IMG/VR virus record: IMGVR_UViG_3300046170_000116
Span: 1-49,490 of that record
Strand: one strand, 5' to 3'
From: a virus
DNA: 49,490 nt
Shown here: positions 11,604 to 19,320 of the stretch, one piece after another
Layout of the letters: each line of letters starts with the position of its first letter
How positions within the stretch are numbered: the stretch's first letter is position 1
Made by a program: the position numbers and the translations under genes
Notes under the pieces: generated by a model
What the model was told of the DNA's origin: nothing
Databases searched by the model: none
Seen by the model: the letters and a program-made list of their open reading frames with translations, nothing else

Positions 11604-13310
11604 ATGCAAACAACAGAGATCAATGGATTCTTGATTGATAATTTCAATCAACACAAGCTAGAAGAAGGAAAAAAGCAGGGTATATGTCCTGTTTGTTCTC
11701 ACACTAGAAAACCCAAGAATCAAAAGGCAAAATGTGCGTCTTATGATTGGGAACGGGGTCTCGGTACTTGTCACAATTGTAATACAACTTTTCAACTGCA
11801 TACTTACAAACGTAAGGGCGAAACAGTAAAGGTTTATGAAAAACCTAAGTATGCTGGTACAGCTCCTACTAGTAAGATAGTTGAATGGTTTAAAACAAGA
11901 GGTATATCTCAGAAAACCCTCACTGATTTAAAAGTCGGTGAGGGATCTGAATATATGCCGCAAACCGGTAAAACCGAGACAGCAATAAAGTTCAATTATT
12001 TTATAGGCGGTGATTTAATAAACATTAAGTACCGCGATGGAAGAAAGAACTTTAAATTATTTAAAGGTGCTGAAAAAGTATTTTATAATATTGATAGTAC
12101 TGTAGGTTATGACTCTTGTGTCATAGTTGAAGGTGAAATGGACGTACTAGCTTTACATGAAGCTGGTATTACCAATGCAATATCTGTACCAAACGGCGCT
12201 ACATTAAATACTAATAACTTAGATTATCTTGACAACTGTATTGATTACTTTGAAGATAAAGAAAAAGTTATATTAGCCGTAGATTCAGACGAAGCAGGTC
12301 AAGCATTACAAACAGAGCTTATAAGACGATTAGGATCTGAAGTATGCTACATAGCTACGTTTGATGATTGTAAAGATGCTAACGAATACCTACAAAAACA
12401 TGGAAAACAAAAACTGGCAGAGCGTATTGAAGGATCAAGACCGGTACCGCTTGAAAATGTCACGACATTTAGGGACATTGAAGACGAAGTCACAGACTTT
12501 GTTCGTAACGGGTTTAAACCTGGATATCAAATTGGCTTGGAAAATTTTGATAACATCTTTTCAACTTACACTGGTCAGTTTATTACTGTCACTGGTATTC
12601 CGAGTAGCGGCAAATCAGATTTTGTCGACCAAATGGTTGTTGGCTATAACCAAAACTATGGCTGGAAAACGGCGTTTGCTAGTCCGGAAAATGTCCCAAC
12701 TTACCTTCACGCACATAAGTTAATGCGTAAGGTTTGGCAAGGTATGCCAACGTCAGCAGATATACATGGTGATAAATGGAATCAAGTAGCTGATCATTGT
12801 AATACAAACTTCTTTCATATTGATATGGAACGATACACGCTAGAATCGGTACTTAAAAAAGGTGCCGAGCTAGTTAAACGTAAAGGTATTAAATGCCTTG
12901 TTATTGATCCATTTAATAAAGTAAGAGATGTTGACTGTAAAACAGAAGATGTAAACAGGTATACAATGGAGTACTTGACTAAAATTGAAATGTTTGCTAA
13001 AAAGTTTGACGTTTTAGTTTTTGTAGTAGCTCACCCTACTAAAATGTATAAAGACAAAGACGGTAAGATTGAAGAGCCAACAATGTACAGTATAAAAGGC
13101 GGTGGCGAATGGTACGATGCTAGTTATCACGGTTTGTTAGTTCATAGAGATTATGAAAACAAAACTGTTAAAGCTAAAGTTCTTAAAGTTAAGTTTCAAA
13201 ACCTTGGTGAGAATCAAGCTGAAGCACATTTTAAGTGGGAACCTAAGTCTGGTTGTTTTATACCACACGAACCAATTAATATTGGCGACGATCCAATGCC
13301 TTGGGAATAA
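11604..13310 (+). CDS. Bifunctional DNA primase-helicase (T7 gp4-like)
   Basis: A 568-aa replicative protein, about the length of T7 gp4. Zinc-binding domain: CPVC (Cys28, Cys31) and CHNC (Cys56, Cys59). TOPRIM primase core: VIVEGEMDVLALHEAG (about 171-186) and AVDSDEAGQAL (about 225-235). RecA-like helicase domain: Walker A GIPSSGKSDF (about 331-340), Walker B CLVIDPFNKV (about 431-440), and AHPTKM followed by a Gly-rich GGGEWYD loop. It unwinds the fork and primes the lagging strand. No DNA polymerase gene follows. Confidence 0.93.
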   Translation: MQTTEINGFLIDNFNQHKLEEGKKQGICPVCSHTRKPKNQKAKCASYDWERGLGTCHNCNTTFQLHTYKRKGETVKVYEKPKYAGTAPTSKIVEWFKTRGISQKTLTDLKVGEGSEYMPQTGKTETAIKFNYFIGGDLINIKYRDGRKNFKLFKGAEKVFYNIDSTVGYDSCVIVEGEMDVLALHEAGITNAISVPNGATLNTNNLDYLDNCIDYFEDKEKVILAVDSDEAGQALQTELIRRLGSEVCYIATFDDCKDANEYLQKHGKQKLAERIEGSRPVPLENVTTFRDIEDEVTDFVRNGFKPGYQIGLENFDNIFSTYTGQFITVTGIPSSGKSDFVDQMVVGYNQNYGWKTAFASPENVPTYLHAHKLMRKVWQGMPTSADIHGDKWNQVADHCNTNFFHIDMERYTLESVLKKGAELVKRKGIKCLVIDPFNKVRDVDCKTEDVNRYTMEYLTKIEMFAKKFDVLVFVVAHPTKMYKDKDGKIEEPTMYSIKGGGEWYDASYHGLLVHRDYENKTVKAKVLKVKFQNLGENQAEAHFKWEPKSGCFIPHEPINIGDDPMPWE

Positions 13311-13565
13311 ATGGCATGGGGTAAAAAGATAAACATGGGTACATACGTAGCGTCAGAGTTAGATTGGAAAGCTTATAGATGGTGTATAAGAAATAAAATA
13401 TATATTGCACCAAAAGCTATTAACGAAACTCGATGGTCTATTGTCATAACAAACAATGGTAGAACACATGAAGATCCTAGTCATTATATTAAAGGTTTGA
13501 TATGGGAGAAGATTTACGAATATTATAAATACTATTATGAAAAACACATTTCACAACGCAGATGA
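13311..13565 (+). CDS. Small aromatic protein, unknown
   Basis: An 84-aa protein starting directly after the primase-helicase stop and overlapping the thymidylate-synthase-like gene by 29 nt. It is Tyr/Trp/Lys-rich (DWKAYRWCIRNKIYIAPKA; IKGLIWEKIYEYYKYYYEKH). No known motif. It sits between replication and nucleotide-metabolism genes. Confidence 0.65.
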   Translation: MAWGKKINMGTYVASELDWKAYRWCIRNKIYIAPKAINETRWSIVITNNGRTHEDPSHYIKGLIWEKIYEYYKYYYEKHISQRR

Positions 13566-14178
13566 AGCATATGAAGCTTTACTTGACGAGGTTGTTATAA
13601 ACGGTATAGAGTTTGATGGCACGCAGGCTATATTCAACTGCGGCTTTTATATAACAAACCCTGAAGACAACCACATCAAAAACAAACAGCGCAAATGGAG
13701 TTTAGAATATGCTGAAGCTGAATGGCAATGGTATTTGTCTGGTGATCCTAGCATTGATAAGCTTGGTGAGCTATATGGTAAAATACCACCGATATGGGAG
13801 CGTATGGCAGACAGTGATCGTAACGTCAATAGTAATTACGGTTACCAATGGAAACGTAAAGCTCAAATAGACTACGTCTGTGCAAAGCTTAAAACAAACC
13901 CTAACACACGTCACGCGGCAATTAGTATATACGACGGTAAAGAATATGATAAATACAAGACAGATACGCCTTGTACTTATGCAGTTCAGTTTACAATTAT
14001 AAACGATGAGCTGTGTATGTCCGTCTATATGCGTTCTAATGACATCTGGTACGGTTTCTGTAATGATCAGTATCAATTCTCATCATTGCAAAAAATGATT
14101 GCTTACAGACTGAATTTAAAAATCGGTTGGTATTACCACCACGCACACAACATGCACTTATATAACGATAAATTATAA
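13537..14178 (+). CDS. Thymidylate-synthase-fold enzyme, dCMP-hydroxymethylase-like
   Basis: A 213-aa enzyme of the thymidylate synthase superfamily. NSNYGYQW (98-105), PCTYAVQF with catalytic Cys146, phosphate-binding RSND (166-169), GFCND (173-177) and MHLY (His207, Tyr209) all match. Position 177 is Asp, where dUMP-specific synthases have Asn. Asp at this site is the known switch to dCMP, as in T4 dCMP hydroxymethylase, whose MRSNDxxxGFxND stretch is nearly the same. It is short, ending soon after HLY, and lacks the usual C-terminal tail. It likely makes a 5-substituted dCMP; dUMP activity is the alternative. Confidence 0.85.
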   Translation: MKNTFHNADEAYEALLDEVVINGIEFDGTQAIFNCGFYITNPEDNHIKNKQRKWSLEYAEAEWQWYLSGDPSIDKLGELYGKIPPIWERMADSDRNVNSNYGYQWKRKAQIDYVCAKLKTNPNTRHAAISIYDGKEYDKYKTDTPCTYAVQFTIINDELCMSVYMRSNDIWYGFCNDQYQFSSLQKMIAYRLNLKIGWYYHHAHNMHLYNDKL

Positions 14179-14180
14179 TT

Positions 14181-14969
14181 ATGTATTATTTATACCACAT
14201 ACCTGGTAAAAAGATCGGTGTTACACGTGATCTTAATACCAGAGTTACCCTTATGCAAGGCTATAAGGAGAATGAGTATGAAGTTCTTGAACAGTCAGAC
14301 GATATAGATTATATATCAGACCGTGAAATAGAACTTCAAAAGTCTTACGGCTATAAGGTCGATAGAAAACTATATAAAAACTTATTTAAAAATATGAATA
14401 TAAACGCAACACAGCAAACCTCAACTTTCCCTGTACCTGTCAATAAGTTAAAAGGTAGATTACAGGACAACATAGGTCTTACTTGGCAAACGGAATTTGG
14501 CCAGTTTGAAATTACCAAACAAAACATTCCGTGGATAATGGCTAACGTTAAAGAGTCAATGTATAATAGCAATAGATGCTACGTGTATAATAAAGCTTTT
14601 TACGAGGCATTTTTTAATCCTCATCACACACCGCAGACTGAGCTTAAATACGATACTAGCGTAGATAAAGTGCCTGGTCGTTTTGATCTTATAAGACAAT
14701 GGGCGCAAGAAAGAGGCTTATACGACAAGGGTAATTCACATACTCAGTACGTTAAACTACAAGAAGAAGCCGGTGAGTTAGCACAAGCAATACTAAAACA
14801 AGATAAACCTGAAATACAAGATGCTATTGGTGATATGGTTGTAGTACTTACAAACCTAGCACACTTAGAAGGTTTTACTATTGAAGACTGTATTGATGCA
14901 GCTTACACAGAAATAGCTACGCGTAAAGGTAAAATGCTTAATGGAACATTTGTAAAAGAAACGTTATGA
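14181..14969 (+). CDS. GIY-YIG-like / MazG-like fusion, nucleotide pyrophosphohydrolase
   Basis: A 262-aa two-part protein. The N-terminus (YYLYHIPGKKIGVTRDLNTRV, about 2-22) resembles the opening of GIY-YIG domains but lacks a clear catalytic Arg/Glu pair downstream, so it may be binding-only. The C-terminal part (about 168-262) is MazG-like: LQEEAGELAQAI with the ExxE helix and IGDMVVVLTNLA with the acidic second helix. MazG enzymes hydrolyse (d)NTPs to monophosphates, here possibly feeding the TS-fold enzyme just upstream or removing an unwanted nucleotide. Confidence 0.75.
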   Translation: MYYLYHIPGKKIGVTRDLNTRVTLMQGYKENEYEVLEQSDDIDYISDREIELQKSYGYKVDRKLYKNLFKNMNINATQQTSTFPVPVNKLKGRLQDNIGLTWQTEFGQFEITKQNIPWIMANVKESMYNSNRCYVYNKAFYEAFFNPHHTPQTELKYDTSVDKVPGRFDLIRQWAQERGLYDKGNSHTQYVKLQEEAGELAQAILKQDKPEIQDAIGDMVVVLTNLAHLEGFTIEDCIDAAYTEIATRKGKMLNGTFVKETL

Positions 14970-15322
14970 AAATAGATACTAAAGATGAAATAGTACTAGC
15001 AGTACTTAAGAAAATGGATCAACGCAGCATTATCGGTCAGAAAAAGTATGGAGCCACAATGATGCAAGAGATCGAAGGTCAAGAAAAAGATCTTAATCGT
15101 TTCTTAATTGACGTACAAGAAGAACTAATGGATGCTTTGCTATACATAGAAGCTGCTAAACGTTGTTTGACTGATGAGATCGAAGAGGCAATGCTTAATC
15201 GTATTAACGTTATAGGTCAAAACGGTAATGACGGCTTACACTATGATGAAGATCATGCTTTAGATTTAGTTTTAAATGACATGGTTAAAGACATTGAAGT
15301 AGATGAAGAGGAGACCTTATAA
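14966..15322 (+). CDS. Second MazG-like NTP pyrophosphohydrolase-type protein
   Basis: A 118-aa helical protein with QKKYG, then FLIDVQEELMDALLYIEAAKR (about 46-66), the all-alpha NTP-pyrophosphatase pattern in which EELMDA supplies metal ligands. The C-terminus is acidic (DIEVDEEE). Start overlaps the MazG fusion by 4 nt, and the stop overlaps the next nuclease gene by 20 nt. Two neighbouring MazG-type proteins suggest control over one or two specific dNTPs. Confidence 0.7.
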   Translation: MKIDTKDEIVLAVLKKMDQRSIIGQKKYGATMMQEIEGQEKDLNRFLIDVQEELMDALLYIEAAKRCLTDEIEEAMLNRINVIGQNGNDGLHYDEDHALDLVLNDMVKDIEVDEEETL

Positions 15323-15761
15323 ACGTAAGAAAAAACGCGGGCCAGTACAGTCAAAGAAAGTATCATATGATGGTATTAACTTTGCATCTGGCCTTGAGCG
15401 TTATATGTATATGGCTTTGAAAAATGCAAAAATCAAATCTAAATACGAGGGAGAAACTTTTGTTTTATTAGCTGGCTTTCATTTTGATAATGAAGTATAT
15501 GAACGATGTGCTAATGGTAAAGGTGATTACAAAAACAGAGGCTGTAAGCGTATACTACCTATAAAGTACACACCTGATTTTATTGGTGATGACTTTATAA
15601 TTGAAACAAAAGGTAGAGCTAACGAATCATTTCCAATGCGTTGGAAGTTATTTAAAAGATTAGTTATGAATCAATTTCCTAGTTACACATTGTATAAACC
15701 ACAAAATCAAAAAGAATGCGACGAGACAATAAAGCTAATCCTTTCGAAGCGAAAAGGATAG
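15303..15761 (+). CDS. PD-(D/E)XK endonuclease (DUF1064/resolvase-like)
   Basis: A 152-aa basic nuclease. After a Lys/Arg-rich N-terminus (about 1-20) come LERYMYMAL (Glu32), YTPDFIGDDF (Asp92) and IIETKGRA (Glu101-x-Lys103), the ordered catalytic residues of PD-(D/E)XK endonucleases. Phage proteins of this type resolve branched DNA or cut host DNA. It overlaps the preceding gene by 20 nt and the following gene by 46 nt. Structure-specific endonuclease is the likely role; substrate unknown. Confidence 0.8.
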   Translation: MKRRPYKRKKKRGPVQSKKVSYDGINFASGLERYMYMALKNAKIKSKYEGETFVLLAGFHFDNEVYERCANGKGDYKNRGCKRILPIKYTPDFIGDDFIIETKGRANESFPMRWKLFKRLVMNQFPSYTLYKPQNQKECDETIKLILSKRKG

Positions 15762-15886
15762 CTAGACAGAAGTATGCTGAGCGTCAAATAGATAAATGGT
15801 GGCAATGGAGTTGGGAAGCGCGAGGTAAAATAAAATATAAAGAACTAATAGAAATACAAGATAGATATGGGATCAAATGTTATTGA
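15716..15886 (+). CDS. Small basic protein, unknown
   Basis: A 56-aa frame (MRRDNKANPFEAKRIARQKY...) overlapping the endonuclease 3' end and the next small gene. It is Arg/Lys/Trp-rich (DKWWQWSWEARGKIKYKE). Chained overlaps (15716, 15867, 16010, 16156) support translation. A nucleic-acid-binding role is plausible from charge only. Confidence 0.55.
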   Translation: MRRDNKANPFEAKRIARQKYAERQIDKWWQWSWEARGKIKYKELIEIQDRYGIKCY

Positions 15887-16013
15887 TTATGTTTTAGCTA
15901 AATATCCTAAGACATTTAAAGATAAAGAAATAATAGTACATGAGAATGATGCTTGTTATTTTGTATCAACAAACAAAGATGAATCACCTTTAATATTAAG
16001 TAAAAAAATATGA
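15867..16013 (+). CDS. Small protein, unknown
   Basis: A 48-aa frame (MGSNVIDYVL...) overlapping both neighbours. Mixed helix and strand composition with a central EIIVHENDACYFVS. No family recognised. Accepted because it bridges the operon without a gap. Confidence 0.5.
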   Translation: MGSNVIDYVLAKYPKTFKDKEIIVHENDACYFVSTNKDESPLILSKKI

Positions 16014-16156
16014 GCAAACAGAAAAAACAATGGAGCCTGTCAATAGGTACTTATCCCGGCTTATTAGTCGGTATGAGATCATACGAAGAAGAAACACAGA
16101 CAACACACGTTATTTATTTACCGCTAATTGATATAGCATTAGAAGTATATAAGTAA
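16010..16156 (+). CDS. Small protein upstream of nrdB, unknown
   Basis: A 48-aa frame (MSKQKKQWSLSIGTYPGLLV...) with ATGA coupling to the preceding gene and TAATG coupling to nrdB. A short beta-rich fold is possible (SLSIGTYPGLLVGMR; THVIYLPLIDIAL). This small GTYPGLLVGMR type is familiar from marine phages but has no function I can name. Confidence 0.6.
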   Translation: MSKQKKQWSLSIGTYPGLLVGMRSYEEETQTTHVIYLPLIDIALEVYK

Positions 16157-17124
16157 TGGGATTATTTGATAAAAGAATACCGTACAAACCTTTTGAGTAT
16201 CCTGAGTATTACACAGAAGGTTGGCTAAAACAAGCACAGGCATTTTGGTTACACACTGAAATACCAATGCAAGGAGATATAAAAGATTGGAAAGAAAAAC
16301 TAAATGAAAAAGAAAAACACCTTGTTGGAAACATACTACTCGGCTTCGCACAAACCGAATGCGCTGTCTCCGACTATTGGACGCAAAAAGTTGTATCTTG
16401 GTTCCCGAAACACGAGATACAGCAAATGGCTATGATGTTTGGATCACAAGAGACCATACACGCAGTAGCATACAGTTATTTAAATGAAACATTAGGATTA
16501 GAAAATTATGAAGCATTCTTACACGAACCGGCAACGGCTGAGAGATTTGATAATTTGGTTGCTTATAACGGTGATAACTCAGTTGGCATTGGTAAAAGCT
16601 TGGCTGTATTTTCAGCCTTCGCTGAAGGAGTTAGTTTGTATAGTGCTTTTGCAGTCCTTTATAGTTTTCAGCTTCGCAATTTACTTAAAGGGATCGGACA
16701 ACAAATGAAGTGGTCTGTTCGCGATGAGAGTTTACACAGTAGAATGGGTTGCAAGCTTTTCCGTGATATGTGCAGCGAAAACAATCAATTACTGAATTTA
16801 TGTCGAGAAGATATAGTAAAAGCTGCGGAAACCATGGTGGCACTAGAGACTAAGTATATTAACAAGATGTTTGAGATGGGTGACATTGAAGGCATATCGT
16901 CAAATGATTTAATACATTTTATAAAAAAGAGAGCAAATGAAAAACTTGTTGAACTTGGTTACGTTGACCTTGGGAACTATTTCGCGTATGACAAGGCGGC
17001 AGCAGCTAATCTTGATTGGTTCTATCATCTTACCGGCGGGGTCACTCATACTGATTTTTTCGCAATGCGGCCGACAGATTATAGCAAAGCTAATGAAGGG
17101 GAAGACTTCGAAGATATTTGGTAA
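16156..17124 (+). CDS. nrdB: Class I ribonucleotide reductase, small (radical) subunit
   Basis: A 322-aa diiron/dimetal subunit that generates the radical for NrdA. Expected ligands are all visible: Glu68 (AQTECAVSDYW), Glu99 and His102 (SQETIHAVAY), Glu157 (AFAEGVSLY), Glu191 and His194 (VRDESLH). Tyr106 sits in the radical position, 4 residues after His102. The first ligand is Glu where most Ia/Ib enzymes have Asp. The C-terminus is acidic and ends in Trp (FEDIW), suitable for docking on NrdA. Two small frames and a membrane protein separate it from nrdA. Confidence 0.93.
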   Translation: MGLFDKRIPYKPFEYPEYYTEGWLKQAQAFWLHTEIPMQGDIKDWKEKLNEKEKHLVGNILLGFAQTECAVSDYWTQKVVSWFPKHEIQQMAMMFGSQETIHAVAYSYLNETLGLENYEAFLHEPATAERFDNLVAYNGDNSVGIGKSLAVFSAFAEGVSLYSAFAVLYSFQLRNLLKGIGQQMKWSVRDESLHSRMGCKLFRDMCSENNQLLNLCREDIVKAAETMVALETKYINKMFEMGDIEGISSNDLIHFIKKRANEKLVELGYVDLGNYFAYDKAAAANLDWFYHLTGGVTHTDFFAMRPTDYSKANEGEDFEDIW

Positions 17125-17156
17125 CATAACTAATAAAGATATAGAAATAGACTTAT

Positions 17157-17435
17157 ATGGGAATAAGTAAAAGAAAAAGAAGATGGAAGTATAGGTTGAT
17201 TAGAGCTTTACGATATACTAATAAGCTTACACCTTGGCAGAAATTCGCATCACGCGTTGGGTATATGGGTTCTGGTTTTGTTATAGCAGGCCAATGGACA
17301 ATTGAACCTATGTTTTTCATTATGGGATTCGTATGTGTTATAGTACAGACATCATCACGTAAACAATGGAACTTAGTTGCTTTAAACGTTAACGGCTTAA
17401 TAGCATGGATCATACACTCAATAAACGGTGTCTAA
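17157..17435 (+). CDS. Small membrane protein, possible accessory to the reductase operon
   Basis: A 92-aa protein with a basic N-terminus (KRKRRWKYRLIRALRYTNK) and two hydrophobic spans (about 35-50 and 51-65), plus a weaker third near the C-terminus (LIAWIIHSI). It lies between nrdB and nrdA. A superinfection-exclusion or holin-like role is possible, but lysis genes lie elsewhere, so the function is open. Confidence 0.6.
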   Translation: MGISKRKRRWKYRLIRALRYTNKLTPWQKFASRVGYMGSGFVIAGQWTIEPMFFIMGFVCVIVQTSSRKQWNLVALNVNGLIAWIIHSINGV

Positions 17436-17859
17436 AGATATAATTAAATGTAGTCTTTGTGATAAAACTTTTCCCAATGGTGCTCCGTATAGGAAACATT
17501 GGGAAGAGGCTCACCTAGATTACGCATTAAAATACTCAAAAAAAATAAAAGATAAATGTGGAACAATGAATGGAAAAAAGGAGAAGATTACCCTAAGTGG
17601 GGTGATACGGACGTTTACAAAAAAACTATCGCGGGTGGTTACTTATTGCAAGATGAAACGCCTCGTGATGCGTATATGCGAGTTGCTAAAACAGTTGCAC
17701 GTAGACTTTACAAACCTGAGATGGCCGGAACGTTCTTTGATTATATTTGGAATGGTTGGCTGTGTCTGGCTAGTCCTGTGTTATCAAATACAGGGACTGA
17801 TCGCGGTTTACCTATATCTTGCTTTGGCATTGATGTTGCAGACTCGATACAGGACATAG
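17428..17859 (+). CDS. C2H2 zinc-finger protein overlapping the nrdA start
   Basis: A GTG-initiated frame of 143 codons. The first 43 codons precede nrdA and hold a textbook C2H2 finger: Cys8, Cys11, His24, His29 (C-x2-C-x12-H-x4-H) in IKCSLCDKTFPNGAPYRKHW. The remaining 100 codons overlap nrdA in another phase and look like unselected sequence. Either a longer overlapping protein is made, or the finger protein was formerly shorter and lost its stop. The start overlaps the preceding gene. A DNA- or RNA-binding role is likely for the finger. Confidence 0.5.
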   Translation: MSKDIIKCSLCDKTFPNGAPYRKHWEEAHLDYALKYSKKIKDKCGTMNGKKEKITLSGVIRTFTKKLSRVVTYCKMKRLVMRICELLKQLHVDFTNLRWPERSLIIFGMVGCVWLVLCYQIQGLIAVYLYLALALMLQTRYRT

Positions 17860-19277
17860 GACAAAAAAACTTAGAGATGATGCTACTCGCTAAACACGGC
17901 GGTGGAGTTGGTATCGGTATAAATCAAATAAGACCCGCCGGAGCTAAAATTACAGGCAATGGAACAAGTGATGGCGTTGTGCCGTTTTGTAAAATATACG
18001 ACTCGACAATACTTGCCACTAATCAAGGATCTGTCCGACGAGGAGCTGCATCAGTTAATATTAATATTGATCACCCCGATTTCGATGAGTGGCTCGAAAT
18101 ACGTGAACCTAAAGGAGATGTCAACAGACAATCACTTAACTTGCATCAATGCGCTGTGGTTGGCGATAAATTTATGCGACGAATTGAACAAGGAGATAGA
18201 GACGCTAGAAAACGTTGGGGAAAATTACTTCAAAAGCGTAAAGCTACTGGCGAACCTTACATCCTTTTTAAGGGGAATACAAATAAAAATAACCCACGAG
18301 CCTACAAAGACAATGGCTTAAAAGTACATATGACAAACATATGTTCAGAGATTACATTACACACAGACGAGAATCATAGCTTTGTATGTTGCTTGTCGTC
18401 ATTAAATTTAGCTAAATATGATGAATGGAAAAATAGCAACCTTATACACGACTCCATATGGTTTCTTGACGGCGTCATGGAGGAATTTATTCAAAGAGCA
18501 AAAGGACTTAGAGGTTTTGAAAATGCCGTACGTTCTGCTACAAAAGGACGAGCACTTGGGCTGGGTGTACTTGGATGGCACACCTATCTCCAAGAAAAAG
18601 GTATTCCTTTTGAAGGTTTACTTGCTCAGTTTGAAACTAGGAAAATATTTTCGCAAATCAAAATCGAGTCTGAACGAGCTTCTTACAATCTTGCTGAGGT
18701 TTACGGTGAACCTTTGTGGTGTGCTGGCACTGGGTATCGTAATACTCATCTCCGCGCTGTCGCTCCCACTGTTAGCAATAGCAAGCTTAGCGGAAACATT
18801 TCGCCGGGAATAGAACCTTGGGCCGCTAATGTATTTACAGAGCAGTCTGCCAAAGGTACGTTTATACGTAAAAATCCTACACTTTTAAAATTACTTAGAA
18901 AACTTAAAATAAATAATAATGAAACATGGGATAAAATTCTTGCAGATGGTGGATCTGTTCAAGGTCTTGATGAACTTGACGGGGTTAATATTGGACCCCA
19001 CAATATACCAGCGAAAGAAGTATTTAAAACGTTTAAGGAGATTAATCAACTAGAGTTAGTTAATCAAGCTGGATTGAGACAGCAGTATGTAGATCAATCA
19101 GTTAGTTTGAATTTAGCGTTTCCTAGCGTTGCGACGCCTAAGTGGATTAATAAAGTCCATTTTGAAGCGTGGAAAAAAGGAGTTAAAACTTTATATTATA
19201 CGAGGACTGAGTCGGTCTTGCGTGGAGACATAGCGCAGCAAGCAATGAATGAAGATTGTGTTGCTTGTGATGGTTAG
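17556..19277 (+). CDS. nrdA: Class I ribonucleotide reductase, large (catalytic) subunit
   Basis: A 573-aa catalytic subunit converting ribonucleoside diphosphates to deoxy forms. Active-site residues are present: Cys89 (LPISCFG), NICSE with Asn261, Cys263, Glu265, and Cys278 (FVCCLSSLN). Radical-transfer Tyr547-Tyr548 lie in TLYYTRTES, and the re-reducing tail CVAC is at 568-571. The N-terminal ATP-cone is missing, so allosteric on/off control by dATP is probably absent, as in other short phage enzymes. With nrdB it supplies dNTPs. A terminator follows 18 nt after the stop. Confidence 0.93.
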   Translation: MWNNEWKKGEDYPKWGDTDVYKKTIAGGYLLQDETPRDAYMRVAKTVARRLYKPEMAGTFFDYIWNGWLCLASPVLSNTGTDRGLPISCFGIDVADSIQDIGQKNLEMMLLAKHGGGVGIGINQIRPAGAKITGNGTSDGVVPFCKIYDSTILATNQGSVRRGAASVNINIDHPDFDEWLEIREPKGDVNRQSLNLHQCAVVGDKFMRRIEQGDRDARKRWGKLLQKRKATGEPYILFKGNTNKNNPRAYKDNGLKVHMTNICSEITLHTDENHSFVCCLSSLNLAKYDEWKNSNLIHDSIWFLDGVMEEFIQRAKGLRGFENAVRSATKGRALGLGVLGWHTYLQEKGIPFEGLLAQFETRKIFSQIKIESERASYNLAEVYGEPLWCAGTGYRNTHLRAVAPTVSNSKLSGNISPGIEPWAANVFTEQSAKGTFIRKNPTLLKLLRKLKINNNETWDKILADGGSVQGLDELDGVNIGPHNIPAKEVFKTFKEINQLELVNQAGLRQQYVDQSVSLNLAFPSVATPKWINKVHFEAWKKGVKTLYYTRTESVLRGDIAQQAMNEDCVACDG

Positions 19278-19295
19278 TTGTTTAGTTAGTTAGAG

Positions 19296-19320
19296 AAAGG
19301 GGCGAAAGCCCCTTTTTTTT
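19296..19320 (+). terminator. Strong terminator with GAAA tetraloop between convergent blocks
   Basis: AAAGGGGC (19296-19303), GAAA loop, GCCCCTTT (19308-19315), then T to 19320. It ends rightward transcription after nrdA. The leftward late block ends at 19319, so the T tract overlaps the late stop codon. On the minus strand the tract after the stem is less uniform, so it may be weaker in that direction. Confidence 0.92.

Noticed and set aside
14640-14680. Promoter-like AAATACGA, 8 nt, TAGATAAAG in the MazG fusion gene
   Set aside because: No ACAAAC box and a poor -10, inside a well-supported coding region; chance match.
15738-15759. Hairpin ATCCTTTCG / CGAAAAGGAT at the end of the endonuclease gene
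   Set aside because: It lies inside two overlapping coding frames, has a bulge and no T tract; likely incidental.
17093-17170. 25-codon frame bridging nrdB and the membrane-protein gene
   Set aside because: It lies mostly inside the nrdB 3' end and has no own start signal; too weak to list.
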